Of a DNA stretch of 64,000 bases, positions 45,218 through 53,942 are shown one piece after another (the first letter of the stretch is position 1; every line of letters begins with the position of its first letter). Source of the DNA: Aquimarina mycalae (GTDB lineage: Bacteria > Bacteroidota > Bacteroidia > Flavobacteriales > Flavobacteriaceae). A model generated the notes under the pieces. It was not told where the DNA came from and did not search any database. It saw only the letters and a program-made list of their open reading frames with translations. The position numbers and the translations under genes were made by a program. Where the stretch lies: the NCBI RefSeq assembly GCF_029906345.1, contig NZ_JARYGY010000009.1:1-64000 (forward strand), read 5' to 3'.

Positions 45218-45916
45218 TTATCTTTTAAAAAATTTCCTAATCGTAGTTGAGGAAATATACCAAAGTACAAACCCACTTAATACCGTTATTAGTCCCAGTA
45301 GAGAGAATGCTCTTAACGCGATTGTATTAAAATCATCTCTTCCTTCATAATCCATGGTATGCGTCATCCATAAAAAATCAAACCATCGCCAAGATTGATG
45401 CCGTACTCGCTGAAATGACCCGTCCTTTGCCGATACATAGGCTTTTACATTTTCTGGATGATCGTAATTAACTACATAAGCAGGCAATGGTCTTTCTCTA
45501 TATTCGTGATGCTTATCTACTTCTGTTATTATATCAACAGAGGTAACTTTTAAGTTTTCTAAAACATATTCTGAGGCCACTATTAATGCTTCTTTTTTAG
45601 AAATTTCGGGTTTTACTACTCCAGTTTTGGCATTGATTAAAACACTATCATTAACCCAGTAATAAGGTGTATCAGCGATAGTCTTTAGTTCCAATGAAGA
45701 TATACTAAACCCAAATAACGTCGAATCCAACCCTTTTAAATTTTTATACCTAATAGGTTCCACTTTTTTTTTGAATTGATCCCCATGAATTTCATCGATA
45801 TCCGTCCAACTAAAATACAATCCACTGATTGTCCACATCAGAAATTGAATCCCCAAAAATATCCCTAAATAACGATGGGCTTTTCTAATAACGATTCCAG
45901 TTTTTCTTTTAACCAT
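45218..45916 (-). CDS. PepSY-domain membrane protein
   Basis: The 232 residues show an N-terminal helix in RKAHRYLGIFLGIQFLMWTISGLYFSW (about 11-36), a periplasmic PepSY-like part (about 60-180) and a C-terminal helix (206-228). This matches PepSY-associated TM proteins, which in the reductase relatives bind heme through His and carry electrons. Here only two helices remain, so an accessory role in metal handling is more likely. It starts 20 bases after the HMA protein and ends 5 bases before cusB. Confidence 0.78.
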   Translation of the reverse strand: MVKRKTGIVIRKAHRYLGIFLGIQFLMWTISGLYFSWTDIDEIHGDQFKKKVEPIRYKNLKGLDSTLFGFSISSLELKTIADTPYYWVNDSVLINAKTGVVKPEISKKEALIVASEYVLENLKVTSVDIITEVDKHHEYRERPLPAYVVNYDHPENVKAYVSAKDGSFQRVRHQSWRWFDFLWMTHTMDYEGRDDFNTIALRAFSLLGLITVLSGFVLWYISSTTIRKFFKR

Positions 45917-45936
45917 AGTTTTTATGTGTTATTTCT

Positions 45937-46665
45937 TTAAGAATACATCTTTAATAACATCCATACAGCCATCACCAACATTATTGTGTTTTCTATAAAC
46001 GTGGCCTTAGTCATTGGTAATTTTAAAGCAGTTCCTAAGCAAGCACATTGAATGTTTTTCTTATCTAGTAAAACTTTGGTTACACCGATAGTTGTGATAG
46101 ATAAAATAAGCACAGTAACTATTAATGCTATATCAATCCTAAAACGCATTAAAAACATAAGGGCAAGTACGGTTTCAATAAAAGGATACACCCAACCATA
46201 CATCGGTATTGCTTTTGCTAAAGGATCGTACATTCTAAAAGATTTTGGAAACCCTTTAAGATCTAGGATTTTAAAAAAGCTAAAAACCACATAAAACAAT
46301 CCCATAAAATCTAACATAAACTCACTTACATTCCAGGAATTATAATTAAGTAATACGGAAGCTATCGTGATATATCCGAAAATCAGAAAAAGTGGAAACA
46401 ACTGCTGTAATTCACTCTTTTCTTTGACAAAAGCATTATGGGTTTCAGGAAAATTACCTGTATCCTTTTCTGTGATATTGTATGTTTCTGGTAGGGCACG
46501 CTTAAAAACCTCAATATTCAGAAGCTTTTTTGTTGTAACAACAGCTTCTTTATGTTCAAGGTTCACAGCTACTTGTGTAACTTCAGGTATTTCTTTAAGA
46601 ATATTTTCTATTCCTGATCTACATCTTTCACAGGTCATACCTTCTATTTGATAGTACTTTTTCAT
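45937..46665 (-). CDS. HMA domain fused to MauE/DoxX-like membrane domain
   Basis: The 242-residue protein joins a heavy-metal-associated domain (residues 1-65, metal site MTCERCRSG) to four or five membrane helices (about 90-240) ending with a MauE-like CACLG motif in NIQCACLGTALKLPM. HMA domains bind copper(I); MauE-like domains are linked to disulfide or thiol handling. The fusion suggests a membrane protein that receives or reduces copper, by inference. It overlaps the DUF3347 gene by four bases (ATGA type), a sign of translational coupling. Confidence 0.8.
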   Translation of the reverse strand: MKKYYQIEGMTCERCRSGIENILKEIPEVTQVAVNLEHKEAVVTTKKLLNIEVFKRALPETYNITEKDTGNFPETHNAFVKEKSELQQLFPLFLIFGYITIASVLLNYNSWNVSEFMLDFMGLFYVVFSFFKILDLKGFPKSFRMYDPLAKAIPMYGWVYPFIETVLALMFLMRFRIDIALIVTVLILSITTIGVTKVLLDKKNIQCACLGTALKLPMTKATFIENTIMLVMAVWMLLKMYS

Positions 46666-47234
46666 TGTATGGTTTGATTCACACTACCACATTGCAACAT
46701 TTTGTCTCCATAATATGGGTTACGAATTTCTTTAGAATCAGATAACCAAAACCCGCCTTCTCCTTTAAAAGCCATTGGACAATATTGCTTATACACTTCT
46801 CCAGAAGTAATATCCGCCTCACTCACCAACTTCGCTGTTTCTTCAGTTAGTGTCACAAAAAAATCTCTTTGTTTTTTAACATCTTTAGTCAATGCAATTA
46901 GTTTTGCTGTTGCTTTTAACTGTTTTGTTCCTTCAGACTCTTCAATTAAGTTTTCAAGTTTTTTGGCTTCTTGCTGTACTACCTTATAATTAGAGTTTAC
47001 CAATCCTCTTTTTATATTAAGATATTGACTATAGATTTTTCCTGTAATTTCATCAGTAAAAACAACTTCACTTCTCGCCTCTGTAACATTAAGATCTACA
47101 TCACTGGCGATGATTTCCTCCTGTTGCGTTGGAATTGATTTTACTGGTTCTTTCTTATCTTTTCCACAAGATAATACTACTAGAGCTGTTGCTATTATTA
47201 TTGTTTTTAAAACTATTTTATTCATTTGACGCAC
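46662..47234 (-). CDS. DUF3347 lipoprotein-like protein
   Basis: The 190-residue protein has a lipoprotein signal (KTIIIATALVVLSCGKD; Cys23 if translated from 47234) and a single DUF3347 domain from about 55 to the end. Its C-terminal motif CPMAFKGEGGFWLSDSKEIR...MLQCG matches the C-terminus of CusB in the same operon, so the module occurs twice. It is predicted periplasmic and may pass copper to the pump. Start could also be the fourth codon. Confidence 0.82.
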   Translation of the reverse strand: MRQMNKIVLKTIIIATALVVLSCGKDKKEPVKSIPTQQEEIIASDVDLNVTEARSEVVFTDEITGKIYSQYLNIKRGLVNSNYKVVQQEAKKLENLIEESEGTKQLKATAKLIALTKDVKKQRDFFVTLTEETAKLVSEADITSGEVYKQYCPMAFKGEGGFWLSDSKEIRNPYYGDKMLQCGSVNQTIQ

Positions 47235-47260
47235 TTTTTAGTTGTAATATATTTTAATGA

Positions 47261-48541
47261 TTATCGTAAATAATTTAATGTAGCAGTTTGCATAAAGTAC
47301 ATTGCTATAGCTTCAATTTTTTTGTTTTCAAAAGTCAATAACATGTCCTGAATATCCAGTATCTCTTTAAAATTTAATTGAGCTGTTTGATATCCTGCAA
47401 GTATTATTTTTTCTGCTTGTTTAGTTTGTTCAATGTTTTTTTGCTGCGTATTATAATTAATTCGTGCCGTGATTCTTTTGTTAATGGCTTCTTCCATTAA
47501 GTTTTCCAGATCATTCTGCGAGGCTTCTCTTTTCTGAAACATTTCTTCTTTTTGTAACTCATATTGCTTAGACCTAGAACCATGCTTTTTAGAAAACAAT
47601 GGGACTGAAAAAGAAACTGTCGGCATAATAATATCTTTTCCGTTATCAGAAAAACTTAAATTTGGCCGTTCTTGTACGATTACATAATCTAATCCAAAAC
47701 CTATTGATGGCAAGGCTTCTTTACTATTTGCTTTTTCCTTTTTCTCTATCACATCATTCATATGATCATAGGTTATCAATTCTGGATGGTATGTAATATC
47801 ATCCAGCATCATTGTAGGCTCTTCTTCTGGAATAAATAAATTATCTGGAATAAATAATGGGTCAAAACCATCTCTATGCAACAATTGATTCATAGCAGTT
47901 TCTGCCGTAAGAATTTCACCTTTTAAAATCTCATTTTGATTTTGAAGGTTGTTTTTGGCAATATTAAATTTCAGAATATCTACTGCAGACGCTCTATTGT
48001 TTTCTACCTCTTTAAGAGCAATCTCGATATAAGTCTCCAACAATTTACTTTGTGCTGTCAACACATTTTGTCTAGCCTTTAATTCATATAATTTGTAATA
48101 TTTTTTTTCTACTTGTAATGTGATTTTTCTTTGAGCTATCTCCAGATTATTTTTATATAATTCACTCTCTGCAGAAGCGATTTCTTTTCTAGCTTTGATG
48201 GTTCCGAACCAAGGTATATTTTGATGAGCTGTAAACTTGGCCTTCTGTGCTCCAGTACGAGTTTCTGGCTCACTAACAAAATATCCAGTTCCTATTTGAG
48301 TATTAGGCAAACCACTAACTTCTTGCACCTTTTCTTTACTCATATCTACAGCATTCTGAAAAGCCTTCAATTCAGGGTTATTTTGTTTTGCTTCTTGAAT
48401 ATATTCCTGAAGAGTTTGCCCACTCAACACATTAAAAACAAAAAATAGAAAGCTAAAACTCATTAGGCTTTTATAACACATTATCACAGGTGAAATGCGA
48501 AATATCGAACTAGCTTTTCTATCCAAACTCATATGTTCCAT
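47261..48541 (-). CDS. cusC: CusC-type outer-membrane efflux channel (TolC family)
   Basis: The 426 residues hold two TolC-like helical repeats (about 45-235 and 245-420), with LKAFQNAVDMSKEKVQEVSGLPNTQIGTGYF near the start and short beta strands between. The signal sequence MCYKSLMSFSFLFFVFNVLSGQ lies at 21-42, so translation may begin at an internal ATG (48481, residue 21) rather than 48541. A stop-to-start gap of 15 bases separates it from cusA. The copper-pump role is drawn from neighbours. Confidence 0.85.
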   Translation of the reverse strand: MEHMSLDRKASSIFRISPVIMCYKSLMSFSFLFFVFNVLSGQTLQEYIQEAKQNNPELKAFQNAVDMSKEKVQEVSGLPNTQIGTGYFVSEPETRTGAQKAKFTAHQNIPWFGTIKARKEIASAESELYKNNLEIAQRKITLQVEKKYYKLYELKARQNVLTAQSKLLETYIEIALKEVENNRASAVDILKFNIAKNNLQNQNEILKGEILTAETAMNQLLHRDGFDPLFIPDNLFIPEEEPTMMLDDITYHPELITYDHMNDVIEKKEKANSKEALPSIGFGLDYVIVQERPNLSFSDNGKDIIMPTVSFSVPLFSKKHGSRSKQYELQKEEMFQKREASQNDLENLMEEAINKRITARINYNTQQKNIEQTKQAEKIILAGYQTAQLNFKEILDIQDMLLTFENKKIEAIAMYFMQTATLNYLR

Positions 48542-48556
48542 TATATCTATCTTTCT

Positions 48557-51500
48557 TTATTTTTTATCTTCTTTTCTTAATCCAAACTCTTCTTTCCAAC
48601 TAAACAATATTGGCACCACAAATAATGTAATCAATGCAACGAGCATTCCTCCAAAACTTGGTATTGCCATTGGTATCATAATATCACTTCCTTTTCCAGT
48701 TGATGTTAATATAGGAAGTAATGCCAAAATCGTTGTTGCTGTAGTCATTAAACAAGGGCGTATACGTTTTTCGCCTGCTTGCACTACAGCAGCTCTGACA
48801 TCTACTAATGTTTTTGGTTGATTTTTCTTAAAACTTTGTGTTAAATACGTTGCCATAACCACTCCATCGTCTGTTGCGATACCAAATAATGCAATAAAAC
48901 CAACCCAAACAGCAACACTAAGGTTAATAGTTTGTATTTGAAATAAATCTCTAAGATTTCCTCCAAACATGGTGATATTCAAAAACCAATCCTGACCATA
49001 GAACCATATCAATATAAATCCGCCTGCGAACGCCACTGCAATCCCTGTAAAAACCATTAAAGAAGTAGCAACCGATTTAAATTGCAAATATAATATCAAA
49101 AATATGATAAGTAACGCTAATGGTATTACGAAAGAAAGTGTTTTCTCTGCTCTTAATTGATGCTCATAAGTCCCTGTAAACTGATAGTTAACTCCCTTTG
49201 GAGTCTTTACATCTCCTATCTTGATTTTTTGTTCAATTAGCTCCTGAGCCTTTTCGACTACATCTATTTCTGCATAGTTATCTAATTTATCAAAAAGCAC
49301 ATATCCTACTAGAAAAGTATCTTCGCTTTTGATCACTTGTGGTCCTTGCTCATACCTAATCGTAACCAATTCACTTAAGGGAATAGGGCTTCCTTTTGTT
49401 GTTGGAACATAAACGTTTTTAATATCATCGGGATTTGCTCGTAATTCACGAGGATAACGCACTCTAATTCCATAACGCTCTCTTCCTTCTACTGTTTGCG
49501 TTAGCATCATTCCTCCTAAAGCAACTTGCAGTACTTCTTGAACTTGTGCAACAGACACTCCATAACGTGCTATTCGATCCCTGTCAATATCAATTAATAA
49601 ATATGGTTTCCCAACAATTCTATCGGCAAAAACTGCTTCAGTTTTAACACCTTCTACTTGTTTTAACACATCCTCTAATTGCAACCCGAAAGCTTCGATC
49701 GATTTTAAATCTGGGCCTTTTATTTTGATTCCCATAGGCGCTCGCATACCCGTTTGCAGCATAATCAATCTAGTTTCGATAGGTTGTAGTTTTGGAGCAG
49801 ATGTTACTCCAGGAAGCTTTGTTACTTTCACTATCTCTTTCCAGATATCATCAGGAGATTTAATTTTTGGACGCCAATTTCTATAATACTCACCATCCTT
49901 GTCTGGAATTAACTCTTTTATGTTTGCTTTAGCATTTGTTACAAAATTTCCGTTTTTCAATTGAAATAAACCTTCCTTATTTACTTTGAAACGTTGACGT
50001 TTTCCATAGCTATTCAATGCGTATTCTGGTTTATATAGAATTACATTTTCATACATTGATAATGGAGCAGGATCCAAAGCCGATTCTGTTCTTCCTGCTT
50101 TACCAACTACAGTTTTTACTTCAGGAATTGTAGCAACGGCCATATCTAATTGCTGAAGTACTCGTTTATTTTCTTCTACTCCCGAATGTGGAAGCGAAGT
50201 TGGCATCAACAGAAATGATCCTTCATTGAGAGCAGGCATGAACTCTTTACCGATATTATTCATAATACATAAACCAGCAATCACAATTGTTGTTGGCAAT
50301 GAAAGAAACAATAATTTATTGCGTAGCGCCCAATTTAATATTCGAACATAATATCTTCTGAACAAATTGAATATTCCTAACAATGCGAAACAAATAAACC
50401 CAACAAAAATCAGGTTCCAGAAAATATTTTTGTCCGTTCCTAATGGTCTCCAATATTCTGCAAGAAGAAAAACAATAACGATTCCAGAAATAACATTATT
50501 AACCAAACTTGCTTGCTTCTTAGAACATATTCCTCTATGCTGTAATATAGGAGTAACACCAAAAGCGATTAGAATCAAACCCAAAGCGAATCCATAAAAA
50601 ACTGCTAAGATCCCAGATATGATAATAATTATATGAATCACATAACTCGCCGTTTTTCTTATTGTACGTTTTCTAAACAAATGTGCGGCAAAAGGAGGAA
50701 TTAAAAACAACGCAATAATAATAGAAGCTGTAAGAGCCATCGTTTTGGTAAAAGCCAATGGACGAAAAAGTTTGCCTTCTGCTCCAATCATTGTAAATAC
50801 TGGAATAAAACTTACTATGGTAGTTAATACAGCAGTCAATATAGCTCCAGAAACTTCTGTAGTAGCATTATAAACTACAGTGTTTACTGGTAATTTATCA
50901 TCATTAGTATCAAGGTGTCGGATAATATTTTCTGAAAGTATAACACCAACATCCACCATTGTGCCTATTGCGATGGCTATACCAGATAACGCTACGATAT
51001 TCGCTTCTACTTCAAAAATTTTCATAGCGATGAAAACCATTAAAACTGCAACGGGTAATAATCCAGAAATTAAAACAGAGATCCTAAGATTAAAGACCAT
51101 AATTATGATCACAAGAATAGTAATCATCATTTCTAGAGTTAATGCCTCATTCAAAGTCCCTAAAGTTTCCTGAATCAATTCTGTCCTGTCGTAAAAAGGA
51201 ACAATAGTAAGCTGCGATGTTCGTCCATCATTTAGAACTTTAGAAGGCAATCCTGTAGCTAATTCCTTAATCTTATCTTTTACGCTCGTGATTACCTCTA
51301 AGGGGTTTGCTCCATATCGTGCAACTACAACACCTCCAACAACTTCTGCGCCTTCTTTATCAAGAATACCTCTTCTGGTTGCTGGTCCCAAAGAAACATT
51401 CGCTATATCTTTTATTTTTATCGCAGTATATTCTTCAGAACTAACCACTGCGTTTTCTATATCGGTAATGGATTTAATATAACCCAAACCACGAACCAGA

Positions 51501-52258
51501 TATTCTGCATGGTTAATTTCTAAGGTTTGTGCTCCAATATCCTGATTACTCTCCTTTACAGCTTTTACAACATTATGTAACCCTATGTTGTATTGCTTCA
51601 TTAATTCGGGATTCACATCTACTTGATATTCTTGTACATATCCTCCAATTGATGCTACTTCGGATACTCCTTTTGCAGATGATAATCCATATTTAACATA
51701 ATAATCCTGAATACTTCTTAATTCTTGTAAGTCCCAACCACCAGTCACATTTCCGTTCTCATCTCTTCCTTCTAGTGTGTACCAAAAAATTTGACCTAAT
51801 CCCGTAGCATCAGGACCTAATGTAGGTTTTACATCATCAGGCAACAATTGGTTTGGCAAGGAATTTAGTTTTTCTAAAATTCGGCTACGACTCCAATAGA
51901 ATTCTATGTCTTCTTCAAAAATTATATAAATACTGGAGAACCCAAACATCGAAGAGCTACGTATTGTTTTAACTCCTGGAATTCCAAGCAAAGATGTAGT
52001 TAAAGGATAGGTGATTTGGTCGTCAATATCTTGTGGAGATCTTCCCGCCCATTTCGTAAAAACAATCTGTTGATTCTCTCCAATATCTGGAATGGCATCT
52101 ACAGCAACAGGGTTACTGGGCAACAAATCTTGACTCCATCGAAAAGGAGCATTAATCAATCCCCAACCCACAAAAATCAATAGTAGCAATACCGCTACAA
52201 GTTTGTTTTCTATTAAAAATTTGATGCTTTTATTGAGCATAATCATACTATTTAGCAT
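48557..52258 (-). CDS. cusA: CusA/CzcA-type RND heavy-metal pump
   Basis: The 1233-residue inner-membrane pump carries Cu(I)/Ag(I) to the channel. Heavy-metal type is shown by GTMVDVGVILSENIIRH (TM4 Asp/Glu), GFSSIYIIFEEDIEFYWSR and WAGRSPQDIDDQITYPL. The metal-cleft region reads PIETRLIMLQTGMRAPMG, with Met at the place of a copper-binding Met of E. coli CusA. About 130 residues with extra membrane helices (roughly 535-650) lie between the two halves, making it longer than the E. coli protein (1047). ATG choice at 52258, 52246 or 52240 is open. Confidence 0.93.
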   Translation of the reverse strand: MLNSMIMLNKSIKFLIENKLVAVLLLLIFVGWGLINAPFRWSQDLLPSNPVAVDAIPDIGENQQIVFTKWAGRSPQDIDDQITYPLTTSLLGIPGVKTIRSSSMFGFSSIYIIFEEDIEFYWSRSRILEKLNSLPNQLLPDDVKPTLGPDATGLGQIFWYTLEGRDENGNVTGGWDLQELRSIQDYYVKYGLSSAKGVSEVASIGGYVQEYQVDVNPELMKQYNIGLHNVVKAVKESNQDIGAQTLEINHAEYLVRGLGYIKSITDIENAVVSSEEYTAIKIKDIANVSLGPATRRGILDKEGAEVVGGVVVARYGANPLEVITSVKDKIKELATGLPSKVLNDGRTSQLTIVPFYDRTELIQETLGTLNEALTLEMMITILVIIIMVFNLRISVLISGLLPVAVLMVFIAMKIFEVEANIVALSGIAIAIGTMVDVGVILSENIIRHLDTNDDKLPVNTVVYNATTEVSGAILTAVLTTIVSFIPVFTMIGAEGKLFRPLAFTKTMALTASIIIALFLIPPFAAHLFRKRTIRKTASYVIHIIIIISGILAVFYGFALGLILIAFGVTPILQHRGICSKKQASLVNNVISGIVIVFLLAEYWRPLGTDKNIFWNLIFVGFICFALLGIFNLFRRYYVRILNWALRNKLLFLSLPTTIVIAGLCIMNNIGKEFMPALNEGSFLLMPTSLPHSGVEENKRVLQQLDMAVATIPEVKTVVGKAGRTESALDPAPLSMYENVILYKPEYALNSYGKRQRFKVNKEGLFQLKNGNFVTNAKANIKELIPDKDGEYYRNWRPKIKSPDDIWKEIVKVTKLPGVTSAPKLQPIETRLIMLQTGMRAPMGIKIKGPDLKSIEAFGLQLEDVLKQVEGVKTEAVFADRIVGKPYLLIDIDRDRIARYGVSVAQVQEVLQVALGGMMLTQTVEGRERYGIRVRYPRELRANPDDIKNVYVPTTKGSPIPLSELVTIRYEQGPQVIKSEDTFLVGYVLFDKLDNYAEIDVVEKAQELIEQKIKIGDVKTPKGVNYQFTGTYEHQLRAEKTLSFVIPLALLIIFLILYLQFKSVATSLMVFTGIAVAFAGGFILIWFYGQDWFLNITMFGGNLRDLFQIQTINLSVAVWVGFIALFGIATDDGVVMATYLTQSFKKNQPKTLVDVRAAVVQAGEKRIRPCLMTTATTILALLPILTSTGKGSDIMIPMAIPSFGGMLVALITLFVVPILFSWKEEFGLRKEDKK

Positions 52259-52362
52259 ATTATTAATTGAAGTCCATTGGATTCAAATAAATGATCCAAT
52301 AGCATTTTTAACAATTACAACTCATATAAAGTTATACTGTTAAACAATAATAATAGGCTACA

Positions 52363-52779
52363 TCAAATCAGGAAAGTCTCATATAAGATATGTATGTCTG
52401 CCACCAGTTCTGGAGGAGCATACTCTTTGGGAACAATATTCTTCTCTTTTCGCAGAGAAAAGAGATCTATATAAGAGTAGATAAAAGTTGTAATAAATGT
52501 TTGATGAAACTGATCAAACTGATCTAAAGAAGTTTTAAGCTCATCCTGACCTTCAAGAATAATAATTTCATCTTTACAACAAGATTTTTTCTTCACTTGT
52601 AACTCTTGGTCTTCGGCATGGGTATTCATTTCCATCCCACAATCTTTGGCTTTAGAAAATATCGCAACATCCACTAAAAATCTACCACAGTAGTGCTTTT
52701 CTACAGTAAAAGATAGTGTAGAAAACAATACCAGACATCCTAATATCATCGATGTTATTTTTTGAAAAACCAATTTCAT
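52363..52779 (-). CDS. HYC_CC_PP family protein
   Basis: The 138-residue protein (from ATG 52779) has a signal sequence (MKLVFQKITSMILGCLVLFSTLSF) and the motifs that name the family: HYCGRF near residue 28, SCCKDE near 66 and YAPPEL near 119. The Cys and His suggest metal binding. Members typically sit beside copper or cobalt efflux genes, as here, 104 bases before cusA. The ATG at 52797 is possible but would add six residues before the signal. It is likely the first gene of the operon. Confidence 0.78.
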   Translation of the reverse strand: MKLVFQKITSMILGCLVLFSTLSFTVEKHYCGRFLVDVAIFSKAKDCGMEMNTHAEDQELQVKKKSCCKDEIIILEGQDELKTSLDQFDQFHQTFITTFIYSYIDLFSLRKEKNIVPKEYAPPELVADIHILYETFLI

Positions 52780-52892
52780 ATCCCCACAAAAGTACATAAT
52801 ATTTATAGAAACTATATTTTTTTACATTTTCATGAGACTTTTTTAACAAAACAATACCATTCGAAAAAACCGTCTTTTTTAAATATTTTAGA

Positions 52893-52900
52893 TATTTTTG
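52893..52900 (+). promoter_or_regulatory. Candidate -7 box of the fRMsr gene
   Basis: TATTTTTG fits TAnnTTTG and lies 17 bases before the ATG. The -33 position is T-rich but has no clear TTTG. Confidence 0.4.
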
Positions 52901-52917
52901 CCGAAAAATTGTAAAGA

Positions 52918-53373
52918 ATGCTATTTGACGACTTAAAACCCCAAGTTATTGACATATTAACAAACGAAGGTACTTCGGTTACCGATAGACTGCATCAAGT
53001 TTGTCAATTACTTAAGGATTCTATTGAATATTATGATTGGGTTGGTTTTTACTTTAAGAACGGTGATAAGGATGAATTAAAACTTAGAACCTATGTTGGA
53101 GAAGAAACTGATCATGTTATTATTCCCTTTGGAAAAGGAATCTGTGGTCAAGTAGCTTTATCTAACGAAAACTTTGTTGTTCCTGATGTACAAGCTCAAG
53201 ACAACTACATTGCTTGTAGCTTTACGGTTAAGTCTGAAATAGTAGTTCCATTATTTAAAAATGATGAAAACATCGGACAAATCGATATCGATTCTGAAAC
53301 ACCAGATCCTTTTACTGAAAAAGACGAACGATTTCTAGAGTTTGTAAACCAAGAGGTCGCAAAGATTCTTTAA
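52918..53373 (+). CDS. GAF-domain free methionine-(R)-sulfoxide reductase
   Basis: The 151 residues are a single GAF domain of the fRMsr type. Signature parts are GKGICGQVAL and NYIACSFTVKSEIVVPLF, which hold two of the three Cys of the E. coli enzyme (Cys84 and Cys118 equivalents). The middle Cys94 equivalent is absent (SNENF), as in several two-Cys homologues. It reduces free methionine-R-sulfoxide with thioredoxin in the cytoplasm. Divergent from the copper operon, so oxidative stress from copper could link them, but this is speculative. Confidence 0.82.
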   Translation: MLFDDLKPQVIDILTNEGTSVTDRLHQVCQLLKDSIEYYDWVGFYFKNGDKDELKLRTYVGEETDHVIIPFGKGICGQVALSNENFVVPDVQAQDNYIACSFTVKSEIVVPLFKNDENIGQIDIDSETPDPFTEKDERFLEFVNQEVAKIL

Positions 53374-53942
53374 TTCTTGAGCTACTGCGTGTAGTGTTTT
53401 TCATCTTTTGTTTTCTAATTGTTTTTGTTATGTACTCAACTATACTACTTTGCTGTAGATTAACAGAAAGATTTCATCATATCCTATTATGATGTTTGAG
53501 CATAGTAGATCTTATAACCTTGACAGAAAATTATACTATATCATTACGTTATCCAACGATTGATGAGTCTACCGTAATCATTCTAAAAAAGCAATCAACT
53601 CCTTTATATTAACTTCTTCCTTTTGCTTTTACCAAATTACTCTATCTGTTATAGTTAACATACTTCTGTTATTATAACTATTGTAAATAAAAGCTAATTC
53701 CATCCATCATCTAAAACATACAAGATCATATTATTCGTTCAAAAAATTAATGGAAATGATCATTCTAATACATAAAAAATAATACAAACGATTACATTTT
53801 TTTTAATTAGTAATTATCTTTTCTATTGTGTTAATAATTTAGATATTTATAAATAAATGATCAGTATTGTTAAAAAAAACATTCTTTTTTAAGGAAACTA
53901 TAAGATCATTAAGCATAAAGAAATAAAGTCAAATATTTTCTG
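53374..53942. other. Long spacer upstream of glpKD
   Basis: The 569 bases are AT-rich and hold no credible gene. A TTTTTG...TACTTTG pair near 53422-53453 resembles a promoter with one base missing from the -7 box, which would give a leader of about 480 bases for glpKD. No clear terminator, RNA gene or riboswitch was recognised. Confidence 0.5.

Noticed and set aside
52784..52791. TACTTTTG as promoter of the HYC_CC_PP gene
   Set aside because: It lies almost on the chosen start codon and has no -33 partner, so transcription would begin inside the gene.
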